A stretch of DNA of 64,000 nucleotides from Undaria pinnatifida (lineage: Eukaryota > Sar > Phaeophyceae > Laminariales > Alariaceae). The notes under the pieces are model-generated. The model had not been told where the DNA came from. It ran no database searches and worked only from the letters and a program-made list of their open reading frames with translations. Of this stretch, positions 57,101-64,000 are shown piece by piece. Location of the stretch: positions 7,963,413 through 8,027,412 of the forward strand of contig JABAKD010000009.1 in assembly GCA_012845835.1 (NCBI GenBank), in the 5' to 3' direction. The stretch's first letter is position 1, and every line of letters begins with the position of its first letter. Both the position numbers and the translations under genes were made by a program.

Positions 57101-59052
57101 TCGTGCCGCAACCTTGACTGTAACATGGAGGGCCATGTTTAATGGAGCCCATATATATTGGCATCACTCTACCACGTGTCAGGGGGCTCCTGCATTTTGG
57201 CACATAGCAGAAAGGTGGATAAGGTGTCTTCTGTGTCTCACTTCCCCCACCACCCTCCATGGTGAGGCGCGGAGTAAGACGCAAGAAAAGCAAATGGTGG
57301 CGCGGAGAGGTGACGCAAGAAGTGCACCTTCAAATAGACCCCATCTATCTGTGATCCCGACACTCGTTGCGCCCCCTTCCCCCCCCCCCCCCCCTTCGCC
57401 CTTCATGCGACTCACCGAACGTCTCACGGCGCTTCGCACTTGGTGCAAACAATGCCTGCCTGGTCGATGAAACCCCGACGTGCTGCGCCCCGGCATTGCA
57501 CGGGTGCGAGGGTCCATGGTCTGACACGGTGCGGTCATGCATGACACGGATCATCGCGAAGGGCTATGTTCACACGACTACGGCTATGCATGAAATGAGT
57601 GCCCTCCGTCTCTCTTCCTCCCCCCCTCCTTCCGTCAACGTAATCGAGAAAATATGGAAGGATTCAGGGGGGACCAAGAAGAGGTACTGCATTGTCTATA
57701 GATAAGTTTGGCGGGTACAAGACAGAAGTAAAATAAATAATAGAAGAGAGGGAAAGGCTAGCGCTAAGAACTAAGGTGAAAGAGGAGAAGCACTTAGAGA
57801 TACACGGGTGGTTGAGGGAAGATATTGGAATGAAAATGTAGCTGCACGGCCCAATGAACGACGCGAAAAAGCTGAAACTGCGATGTCGTGTAGGGAACCT
57901 GGATCTATCAGAAAGAAGAAAGAGATATACTAGTAGGCGGGAGGAGGAAGACGTAGTTACAAAGATGTGCCCGTGTGGCACAGCAATAGAGAGTAGGACT
58001 CACATAGTAGGACAATGTGGAATATACAAGGAGGAACGGGATGCGCAAGAGGAGGAGATGAGAAAATTAGACGTATGTGACATGGAAGAGTTTGATAGAC
58101 TAAGGAGCAGCCATAAATCAATCGCTATCCTAGGAGATAGATGGTGGCCGCAGACGGCGAAATAGGACGGGGATAATGACAAGCAGTTTTTATGTAGTAT
58201 ATGGAAGAAGTGTAAGGTTATAAGTGGGGACACAGAGTGCCCCCTGCAGGTCTGCCAATTGAGCAGGCCACTTTTATTTTTTTTGTCCTGCCGACGACGC
58301 CATTTGTAAGGTTATAGGTGGGGACACAGGGTGCCCCCTGCAGGTCTGCCAATTGAGCAGGTCCTCGGAGAGTACTCACTTTCTTTGCCTTCGTAGAGAT
58401 GTAGCTTTATTCGATTCACCAGAGCCCCGGATAGCTTCTGAGATCGGAGGCACGTGCCTCCGATCTATTTCCTAACTTTCCCGAATATAGAACGCCAACC
58501 TTATCATACGAGACCCATCCAAACGATATGAAATTCGGATAATTACAGGCCTTTCGAGGCCGTATCTTAACAGGAGCGTAATGAGCGCCCAAACATTAAA
58601 GGTGTCCCTATTAGGAGTAGGAACGGGGCTCCGTCTCGAAAGGGATGCATGGTCAATGGTCACATGATTAAGGCAAGCAAAAAATGAGTACGCCCCCGCC
58701 CCCCCCCTCCCTCCGTCGGTTTCGGCCGGTGCTCGCTGTCGCATCTCTCTAGGGCTGGGAAGAGAGCGTCGACGCAGCGATGGTTCACCTCCTTCGCACC
58801 TCACTCGCGAAAGTCGCGAAATATTCGGTACCCTCAGGATCGTTGGGACAGGCGCCCCTCACGATGCCGGCGGATACGGTTAAGCTGAAAAAACACATCT
58901 CGATCGTGTGCGACCGTCTCAGTAAAGGAGCGCGGCTGGCGCTTCGGCCTGCGGCGCCGCCGGGTAGCCCTCGATTACCGCCGTCCACTACTCCGTCGAT
59001 GCCACCGCTGTTTTCACCACACTCTTCGCCGACAAGGGCGGGACGGGGCTAA
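50930..59052 (+). CDS. BBS9: BBS9 / PTHB1, BBSome subunit (complete, 8 exons, 1010 aa)
   Basis: BBS9 is a scaffold subunit of the BBSome, the coat complex that moves membrane proteins in cilia. Exons: 50930-51180, 51703-51943, 52473-52610, 53162-53563, 54148-54369, 54966-56031, 56420-56832 and 58753-59052, all consistent in phase. The start MSLFRAREWWSAKLGDDEEF matches the conserved PTHB1 N-terminus. Family blocks follow in order: MTHGGFGGVPRDLICVQSMD and VFEQDAHAF (beta-propeller), RVQSESLPAACLIATEVVRR (platform region), EYTDALPLREFYEIIDEHFQ and KRLLSRFRDRNPSPLDKLD (helical region), and VKLKKHISIVCDRLSKGARL near the end. Human BBS9 is about 890 residues; the excess is Gly/Ser-rich insertions in exon 6 (~55305-55370 and ~55705-55760). 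ATG at 50930 is the only start that fits. Confidence 0.96.
51703..51943 (+). CDS. BBS9: BBS9 exon 2
   Basis: Acceptor ACACTTTCAG|C completes Pro. Reads RLKAIAVLHPRKLGVYTVAG to ICVQSMDGRLQ. Donor CAG|GTACGA, phase 0. Confidence 0.95.
52473..52610 (+). CDS. BBS9: BBS9 exon 3
   Basis: Reads VFEQDAHAFTRRLNGILAPG to VDCYKYQ. Acceptor CGGTTGTAG, donor CAG|GTGATA, phase 0. Matches the ESYKYQ end of the same segment in animal BBS9. Confidence 0.94.
53162..53563 (+). CDS. BBS9: BBS9 exon 4
   Basis: 134 codons, ALAASQEDREEGQNEG to TGQLLVYK, including WSCRLGEPTLDIFVAKF and VVVGERTLFTLREQG. The acceptor ATGTGAAG is weak in pyrimidines, so the start could shift by a few codons. Donor AAA|GTGAGG. Confidence 0.9.
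54148..54369 (+). CDS. BBS9: BBS9 exon 5
   Basis: 74 codons, DLQLVWQASLDRPPVNLAVA to REHRQLLQ, the end of the beta-propeller and the following helix. Acceptor TTGCTGCAG, donor CAG|GTGGGT. Confidence 0.93.
54966..56031 (+). CDS. BBS9: BBS9 exon 6
   Basis: 355 codons plus one base. Acceptor TTGGATAAG chosen for phase 0 and for a helix that continues exon 5. Codes the ear-like and platform domains. Two low-complexity Gly/Ser insertions are lineage-specific. Donor GAGG|GTGAGT, phase 1. Confidence 0.9.
56420..56832 (+). CDS. BBS9: BBS9 exon 7
   Basis: Acceptor TTCGCACAG|AC completes Asp. Reads NRLHIEYTDALPLREFYEII to LFPNVTDTDDQ, the conserved helical segment. Donor CAG|GTGGGA, phase 0. Confidence 0.94.
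57405..57615 (-). repeat. Interspersed repeat family R2, copy 2 (inverted)
   Basis: The reverse complement contains CGGGGTTTCATCGACCAGG, GCATTGTTTGCACCAAG and GTTCGGTGAGTCGCATGAAG, collinear with the copies at 3230 and 59715. It lies in BBS9 intron 7. Confidence 0.75.
57700..58165 (+). pseudogene. LINE-type retrotransposon C-terminal fragment in BBS9 intron 7
   Basis: An open stretch reads MNDAKKLKLRCRVGNLDLSE and then MCPCGTAIESRTHIVGQCG followed by YKEERDAQEEE. The CPCG..ESRTHIV..C pattern resembles the zinc-knuckle-like tail after the RT domain in many non-LTR elements. In-frame stops upstream (~57838) and the missing RT domain mark it as a truncated relic. Confidence 0.6.
58205..58400 (+). 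repeat. Repeat family R6, tandem pair
   Basis: GGTTATAAGTGGGGACACAG through CTGCCAATTGAGCAGG is repeated about 100 bp later, with a CTGCCGACGACGCCATTTGT segment between that matches part of the tRNA-like SINE. Confidence 0.8.
58753..59052 (+). CDS. BBS9: BBS9 exon 8 (terminal)
   Basis: Acceptor ATCTCTCTAG then GGC TGG GAA GAG. Reads GWEESVDAAMVHLLRTSLAK, later KKHISIVCDRLSKGARLAL, and a Pro/Ser-rich end with TAA at 59050-59052. Matches the GWEETVDAAISHLL and KKHITLLCDRLSKGGRLCL regions of animal BBS9. Confidence 0.95.
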   Translation, partial: GWEESVDAAMVHLLRTSLAKVAKYSVPSGSLGQAPLTMPADTVKLKKHISIVCDRLSKGARLALRPAAPPGSPRLPPSTTPSMPPLFSPHSSPTRAGRG

Positions 59053-59714
59053 GAGCGAATGGTGGCGGATTATATCAACAGGGTGCAGAGTAAAAAGGAT
59101 CTGTAGACCAAATTGGGGGGGCGGGGGGCGGGTCTAAGAGCGAGTAGTAGTGGATTGTATTGATACACGGTGCGCGGTAAAATGTCCTGTAGACCCAATG
59201 GGGGGGGACGGGGCGAGGCCAAGATCGACTGGTGGCGGGTTCTATTTTTTAGAGGGCGCTGACGAAAAAAAGCTGTGGATCAAAGGGGGGGGGGGGGAAT
59301 TAAACGGGGAGCGTTAGCACCTCGTTCACAGTCATAGTGTGTCGATGTGTGGATAGGCACTGCCGTAATTGTGATAGGCTCTGCTGTAATTGTGATAAGA
59401 CACTGCCGTAACCGCGATTTTGATCGTGTCCTTCACACCCACCGGTCCTGGGCCCCTCGTTGCCAGTCTTCCATGACGGCGAAGTAAATTTGAGACAGTA
59501 CAACCCCCACAAAAGTTCCCGCTTAAAGCCCAGCTCATATCTCACTTGATATAGCAAGACCACGGAGAGGGACACCGCCGGTTCGGCCCGTGTAACCTGT
59601 ACGGCTTGCCTCGCACGCTCGAGGAGGAACGTCAACCATCAAAGCCGCCGCGAAAATTGTTGAACATGCGACACCAGGTCGTTTGCTACATCGTCATTGA
59701 CCGTTCATTGAGCG

Positions 59715-59885
59715 GGGGGAGGGGGTGTACTCATTTCATGCATAGCCGTAGTCGTATGGCCATAGACCCTCGCGCCCCTACAGTTCCGGGACGGAACGCG
59801 TCGGGTTTTCACCGACCAGGCAGGCATTGCTTGCACCAACCGCGAAACGTCGTGGGGTGTTCGGCGAGTAGCATGAAGGGTGAGC
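59715..59885 (+). repeat. Interspersed repeat family R2, copy 3
   Basis: G-run, GTACTCATTTCATGCATAGC, ACCCTCGCGCCCCTACAG, CGGGTTTTCACCGACCAGG and GTTCGGCGAGTAGCATGAAG. Best preserved of the three copies. Confidence 0.78.
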
Positions 59886-60879
59886 TGCACTCAGCTAAGA
59901 ATCACTTGTGACTGCCGCATCTTGTGCGTGCTTTCTTTCATATAGACCAGTCTTGCAATTCAATGAAGCGAGGATAATTGTTGTGCCGCCGCAGCTCGTA
60001 GCGTTTGGGCAGGTGCTCTATAGCAGAGCAAGAGCCTTCCATTATTATCTTGTTGATACCGGGTATCGAATAGGCCGTCTTTTCATTTATGCAAGTTATG
60101 GTAAAATGACCGTGGATCGAATACGCCCGGTACACCCGCTTCCAAAATATGCGGTTCGGAGCGTGTTGCCCTTCCATGTTGCCGGTTCAGCCCGAAGTTC
60201 GCGTTGTGCGTTTCCGGTCACCTTCCAGCCGGTCTTTCATTCTGAAGCATGTTCTAAAGATTCCTGGAGGCAGGGACGGGAAATTCCGCAGTGTGTCCCT
60301 ATTGAGGTATCCGTGAAGGAGATCCTTGAAACATTGTCTTGTCTGTCTGTTTGTCCCCCTTTTTTTAGTCAATTTTCCCTCAAGCATGACTCTGGATTTT
60401 TTGTTGTTGTTGTGATTTCGACTTCGAACGATTTGGTGGGCTGGTCGATTGACGCCTTCACCACTGTGGATAGCCGGGGGTCGAGGTTCCTCCCAGCCAG
60501 CGTTCCGTTCTCGGCGTCCTTCGATTCCTCCTTTGTTGGTACCGCTGACGCGGTATATGCAGGACGTCTTGACCAAAACGTTCCCAAAACATCACAGAGG
60601 ACGATCCTGCGGTGCCGCTCCAGCGTCTAGACGTGGGAATAAATCAATTACGGCCGTCAATCGATGCGCACAGTCGAGATGAACCCTGGCGGCCATATGC
60701 ATGAGACGTATCGGGGCGGTCGGGAAGGCTTTCAGCACCGGTTATAAGGCTTAGTTTGGGTATAGTAGGCAAATATTTTGTCTGTCGGTTGTAACACTAG
60801 ACCCACTGAGCTATTATATAACCGACAAAACATTATTTTCGAGTTCGTTCATTGAATCTCGCCGACTTCGTAACAGCGA

Positions 60880-61260
60880 TCCCCGGGGCTCTCCCCTCGC
60901 CACGTTCTACAGTGGTGGTGTTCAGGAGCACGTTGTCATAACCATTCAAAATGTCTACAGCGTGCACGGTCGAAATGACACGTACATGAATCCTTCGTTC
61001 CTTTCGAGCATGCGTCTGGAGAATGCTTAATATGATAGTGTGCTCCTTATATTAAGCACATGGGATCTCCGGGGCTCACCCCTCGCCAACGTTCTACAGT
61101 AGTGTTCAGGAGCACATTTTCATGACTATTCATAACGTCTCCAGCGCGTACGGTCGAGAATAGCAAAAATGAAGTCCTTGGCTCTTTTCGAGCGTGCGCA
61201 CTGGAGACATTATTAATGGTTAATATGATAGTTTGCTCCTGATACTAAGAATGGTTCGTA
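60880..61260 (+). repeat. About 190-bp tandem pair
   Basis: GGGGCTC(A)CCCCTCGCCA..GTTCTACAGT through TTCAGGAGCACnTTnTCATGAC and on to TTAATATGATAGT occurs at about 60890-61045 and again at about 61070-61265. Confidence 0.8.
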
Positions 61261-61406
61261 TGATATTGTGCTCCCGAATACTACTACTACTATCGGTCTG
61301 TCGTCACATGACTCAGTAGTTCAGTGGGTAGTGGTTAACAATAGGCGTCGACCGGTCTATCTCTATCTAGAACGCACAAGGGCCTTCAAAATGCTTGGAA
61401 CCTTTT

Positions 61407-62065
61407 GTTATAAGGCTTAGTTTGGGTAAGCTATTGGTTAACCAGTTGCAAGTGGTCAAACGGACTAATACCTCTCTAAATCCTTAACAAATGGCGTCGT
61501 CGACAGACCATGGGTTTATTGGGTCGTGGGTTCGATCCCCACCGTCCACAACAATAAACTTTTTCAGATTTTCCCATGGCGAACTTGAAAAATACTCTCC
61601 CCGGTATACCCAGGAAATGAAACGGCTTGGATATTGACAGAGGTCCGCCGTATATCCGGCCGACCTGCTATCCCGCCGTTTCAGGGGGGGAGAGTGTTAT
61701 AAGGCTTAGTTTGGGTAAGCTATCGGTTAACCTGTGCAAGTGGTCAAACGGACTAATACCCTACTAATTCCTTAACAAATGGCGTCGTCGACAGACCATG
61801 GGTTTTTGGGTCGTGGGTTCGATCCCCACATCCACCATAATAAACTTTTTCAGATTTCCCCATGGCGAACTTGAAAAATACTCTCCCCGGTATCCCCAGG
61901 AAATGAAACGGCTTGGATATTGACAGAGGTCCGCCGTATATCCGGCCGACCTGCTATCCCGCCGTTTCAGGGGGGGAGAGTGTTATAAGGCTTAGTTTGG
62001 GTAAGCTATTGGTTAACCAGTTGCAAGTGGTCAAACGGACTAATACCTCTCTAATTCCTTAACAC
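61407..62065 (+). mobile_element. Tandem array of tRNA-derived SINE-like units
   Basis: Units start GTTATAAGGCTTAGTTTGGG at 61407, 61696 and 61982 (third partial), a period of 286-289 bp. Each has TGGTCAAACGG, which fits the pol III A-box TRGYNNANNNG, and about 75 bp later GGTTCGATCCC, which fits the B-box GGTTCGANNCC. The region GTGGGTTCGATCCCCAC folds as a T-arm and is followed by ATCCACCA, like a tRNA 3' end with CCA. The tail holds CTCTCCCCGGTA and CCCGCCGTTTCAGGG. Confidence 0.8.
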
Positions 62066-62378
62066 TTTCCTCCAGACGTGTCGGCCCTCCAATCAAACAA
62101 CATCAGGCCGAACGCCAGCGCTGTCACCATTGATTGGCAGTGCTGTACTGCAGTAGTACAACAGCAGCTAGCTGTGTCCTCGAGATGAAGGGGGGGCGAT
62201 TTCTGGCGTCATGTCACGGCTACTTCCTCTCGCAACGATTACGTAGTTTCGTAGTTTTTGCGGAACAGCCACACAGATTAGTACTTCATGCCGGAGAGCA
62301 GCATATCAGAGAGCAGTAGACTAGTAGTACTATTACGAGGTTTACGGTACAGCAGCGGCTTGATCAATGAACGTGTTA

Positions 62379-62700
62379 TTATAAGGCTTATGGGTAAGCT
62401 TTTGGTTAACCTTTTGCAAGTAAGTGGTCAAACGGACTAATACCCCACTAATTCCTTAACAAGTAAATGGCGTCGTCGACAATCCATGGGTTTTTTGGGT
62501 CGTGGGTTCGAGTCCCACATCCACCATCATAATGAACTTTCTCAGACTTTCCGCATGACATAATGTTGAACTTGAAAAATACTCTCCCCGGTATACCCAA
62601 GAAATGAAACCGCTTGGATATTGACAGGTAAGTCCGCCCGTATATCCGGCCGACCTGATATCCCGCCGTTTCAGGGGGGGGAAATGTGTCATAAGGCTTA
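62379..62700 (+). mobile_element. SINE-like unit, plus-strand copy
   Basis: Same organisation as the array units: TGGTCAAACGG, then GTGGGTTCGAGTCCCACATC, then CCCGCCGTTTCAGGG. Small insertions (AAGTAAG, TAACAAGTAAA) distinguish it. Confidence 0.8.
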
Positions 62701-62704
62701 GTTT

Positions 62705-62985
62705 GGGTAAGTGTTAAGGTATTAGTGCTGGGGTATTAGTCCGTTTGACCACTTGCAAAAGGTTAACCAATAGCTTACCCAAACTAAGCCTTATGACACA
62801 TTTACCCCCCTGAAACGGCGGGATAGCTGGATGTGGGATTTGAACCCACGACCCAAAAACCCATGTCCTGCCGACGACGCCATTTGTTAAGGTAATTGTG
62901 GGGTATTAGTCTGTTTGACCACTTTTGCAACTTGCAAAATGTTAACTAATACTCGTAGCTTACCCAAACTAAGCCTTATGACGTA
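62705..62985 (-). mobile_element. SINE-like unit, inverted copy
   Basis: Read on the minus strand it has GTTTGGGTAAGCTA, then GTGGGTTCAAATCCCACATC (T-arm-like) and CCCGCCGTTTCAGGGGGG. It sits head-to-head with the plus copy, so 62379-62985 could form a large hairpin. A further plus-strand fragment runs to about 63053. Confidence 0.78.
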
Positions 62986-63283
62986 AGCTGTTGGTTGACC
63001 TTTTTCAAGTGGTCAAACGTACTGATGTACCCAACTAATTCCTTAACAAACGGCTCCTCGTGTGGCGAATTCCTACTATATCGTTAATTGACTTTAAAAA
63101 CATGTATATACCTGTTTATGACGAAATATCTTTTTGTTAAAACCCGTTGTTTTTCTTGGATCCCTGGTTGAGGGACGCCTTCCCAAGCACTGAGAACATA
63201 ACTTTGAGAAAGTTCAACAAAAGTTCAAGTATTGCCGCATCGCCTTTCCTGGTTGCTCGACGCCCCGTGCAGAATCGACCGAG

Positions 63284-63444
63284 ATGGCTCTACCATCGTC
63301 CCGGCAGCCTCTACCCAACGGCCTTGTGCCATTGTCGCTTCTCGTGGGGTTGACGGCGATGCTCGCCAGCCCATCTCAAGCTTTCGTTCTGCATTTGCCC
63401 GCTGCTGGTTTACCAACGGGACGTGGCGGCAACAGCCATGAATG
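63284..63444 (+). CDS. Exon 1 of a plastid-targeted (or secreted) protein, 3' partial
   Basis: A 53-codon first exon ending at the consensus donor GAATG|GTGAGT (phase 2). It codes MALPSSRQPLPNGLVPLSLL and then VGLTAMLASPSQAFVLHL. A hydrophobic core at residues ~14-28 is followed by Ser-Gln-Ala|Phe34, matching the signal-peptide cleavage motif (ASAFAP-type, Phe at +1) of heterokont plastid preproteins. The following Gly/Arg/Leu/Pro-rich, acid-poor stretch suits a transit peptide. The mature protein lies beyond the window, so function is unknown. A purely secreted protein is the alternative. Confidence 0.65.
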
Positions 63445-64000
63445 GTGAGTGTAAGCACTTGCTGAAAGGAAAGCCAGCCGGATCTGTGCAGCCAACCGTA
63501 TTGTCTCGACCAGCTGGTAGTGGGATCGGTTATCTGTACACGCAGCAGAAGCTATGTGCTCCACGAGTACCGGTACGAGTATGGCTAACGAGTGGAGTAT
63601 ATAACGTACAAGAGACCCCAGCTGGAAGTGGGATCTGTTATCTGTGCACGCAGCAGAAGCTATGTGCTCCACGAGTACCGGTACGAGTATGGCCAATGAG
63701 TGGAGTACTCGTACGACGTACAAGAGACCCGGCATAGCTGCCTGTGCACACCTGCATGCCTGGTCATACAGCACGTATCATATCGAACGAGTGTGTCGGA
63801 GGACAACAAGGTACTCGAAACTCTAGTTCTACTGCTTGTGCTTCACGCAATGGCAGCCTAGTTGCGCTTAGAAAACTTCAGCTGTGATGAGGTCATTTTT
63901 TCTTCGCCTCCGAGCAGCACCTGTGGGCGTGATCGGTAGATCAGATCGTAGATCCGTTTTGAATTTCACCCCCGGGCGACTCTTTTTTTTCTTGTTCTGT
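63445..64000 (+). other. Intron 1 of the plastid-targeted gene, with ~110-bp tandem pair
   Basis: CCAGCTGGnAGTGGGATC begins at about 63509 and 63619. The copies share GCAGCAGAAGCTATGTGCTC and CACGAGTACCGGTACGAGTA. No second exon is identifiable before the window ends. Confidence 0.6.

Larger units (their letters stand above)
59053..63283. other. Intergenic region with SINE-like arrays
   Basis: 4.2 kb between BBS9 and the next plus-strand gene. It contains three G-rich ~80-bp repeats just after BBS9 (59050-59310, each with a GGGGCGAGG-like core), R2 copy 3, an unexplained 240-codon open frame (59908-60630, no domain), two related ~150-bp blocks at ~60880-61260 and the SINE-like arrays. Confidence 0.55.

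Noticed and set aside
59908-60630. 240-codon plus-strand open frame
   Set aside because: No domain, no splice partner, mixed composition and a similarly long opposing frame; kept only as an unexplained open stretch.
61448-61545. Functional tRNA genes
   Set aside because: A- and B-box matches and a T-arm are present, but no complete cloverleaf with a paired acceptor stem could be drawn; SINE origin is more likely.
1-64000. CRISPR arrays, operons, bacterial or phage islands
   Set aside because: Tandem repeats here lack unique spacers, genes are split by spliceosomal introns, and no prokaryotic gene cluster is visible.

Overview
This is a window of nuclear DNA from an intron-rich, repeat-rich eukaryote, most likely a heterokont alga and probably a brown alga. 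The evidence is the long repeat-filled introns with clear GT-AG (and one GC-AG) splice sites, the C- and G-homopolymer tracts, a ciliary BBSome gene, a ribosomal protein gene split by introns, and a first exon (63284-63444) coding for a signal peptide followed by Ala-Phe, the presequence signature of heterokont plastids. The species call is inference. Coordinates below come from reading splice sites and codon phase by eye; no transcript data were available. || Layout. (1) 1-29679, plus strand: one very large gene. Thirteen exons whose phases join without a frameshift give at least 2,743 residues, and the 5' end lies outside the window. The first ~1,050 residues are tandem TPR/MIT-like helical hairpins. 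The rest is a long acidic, probably disordered tail with three different internal repeats. I do not recognise a named family. Its introns hold minisatellites, interspersed repeats and relics of duplicated exons. (2) 30890-38704, minus strand: the last three exons of a gene for a membrane protein with a charged tail, family not recognised. A decayed Ty3/gypsy polymerase relic sits in one intron. (3) 38705-46087: repeats and no gene I can support, including a terminal-inverted-repeat element (42080-42959) and a near-identical 290-bp tandem duplication (41220-41799). (4) 46088-49354, minus strand: 40S ribosomal protein eS25. (5) 50930-59052, plus strand: a complete eight-exon BBS9/PTHB1 gene of 1010 codons, divergent from eS25 across about 1.6 kb. 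(6) 59053-63283: intergenic, with tandem and inverted copies of a tRNA-derived SINE-like element. (7) 63284 onward: exon 1 of a secretory or plastid-targeted protein that continues out of the window. || How the genes relate. BBS9 is a core BBSome subunit of ciliary membrane traffic, eS25 is a ribosome component, and the plastid-targeted gene belongs to the photosynthetic compartment. Nothing in the layout suggests an operon or a shared pathway. The most unusual item is the giant gene: MIT/TPR-like hairpins followed by five repeats that resemble the MIM1 motif of ESCRT-III proteins.
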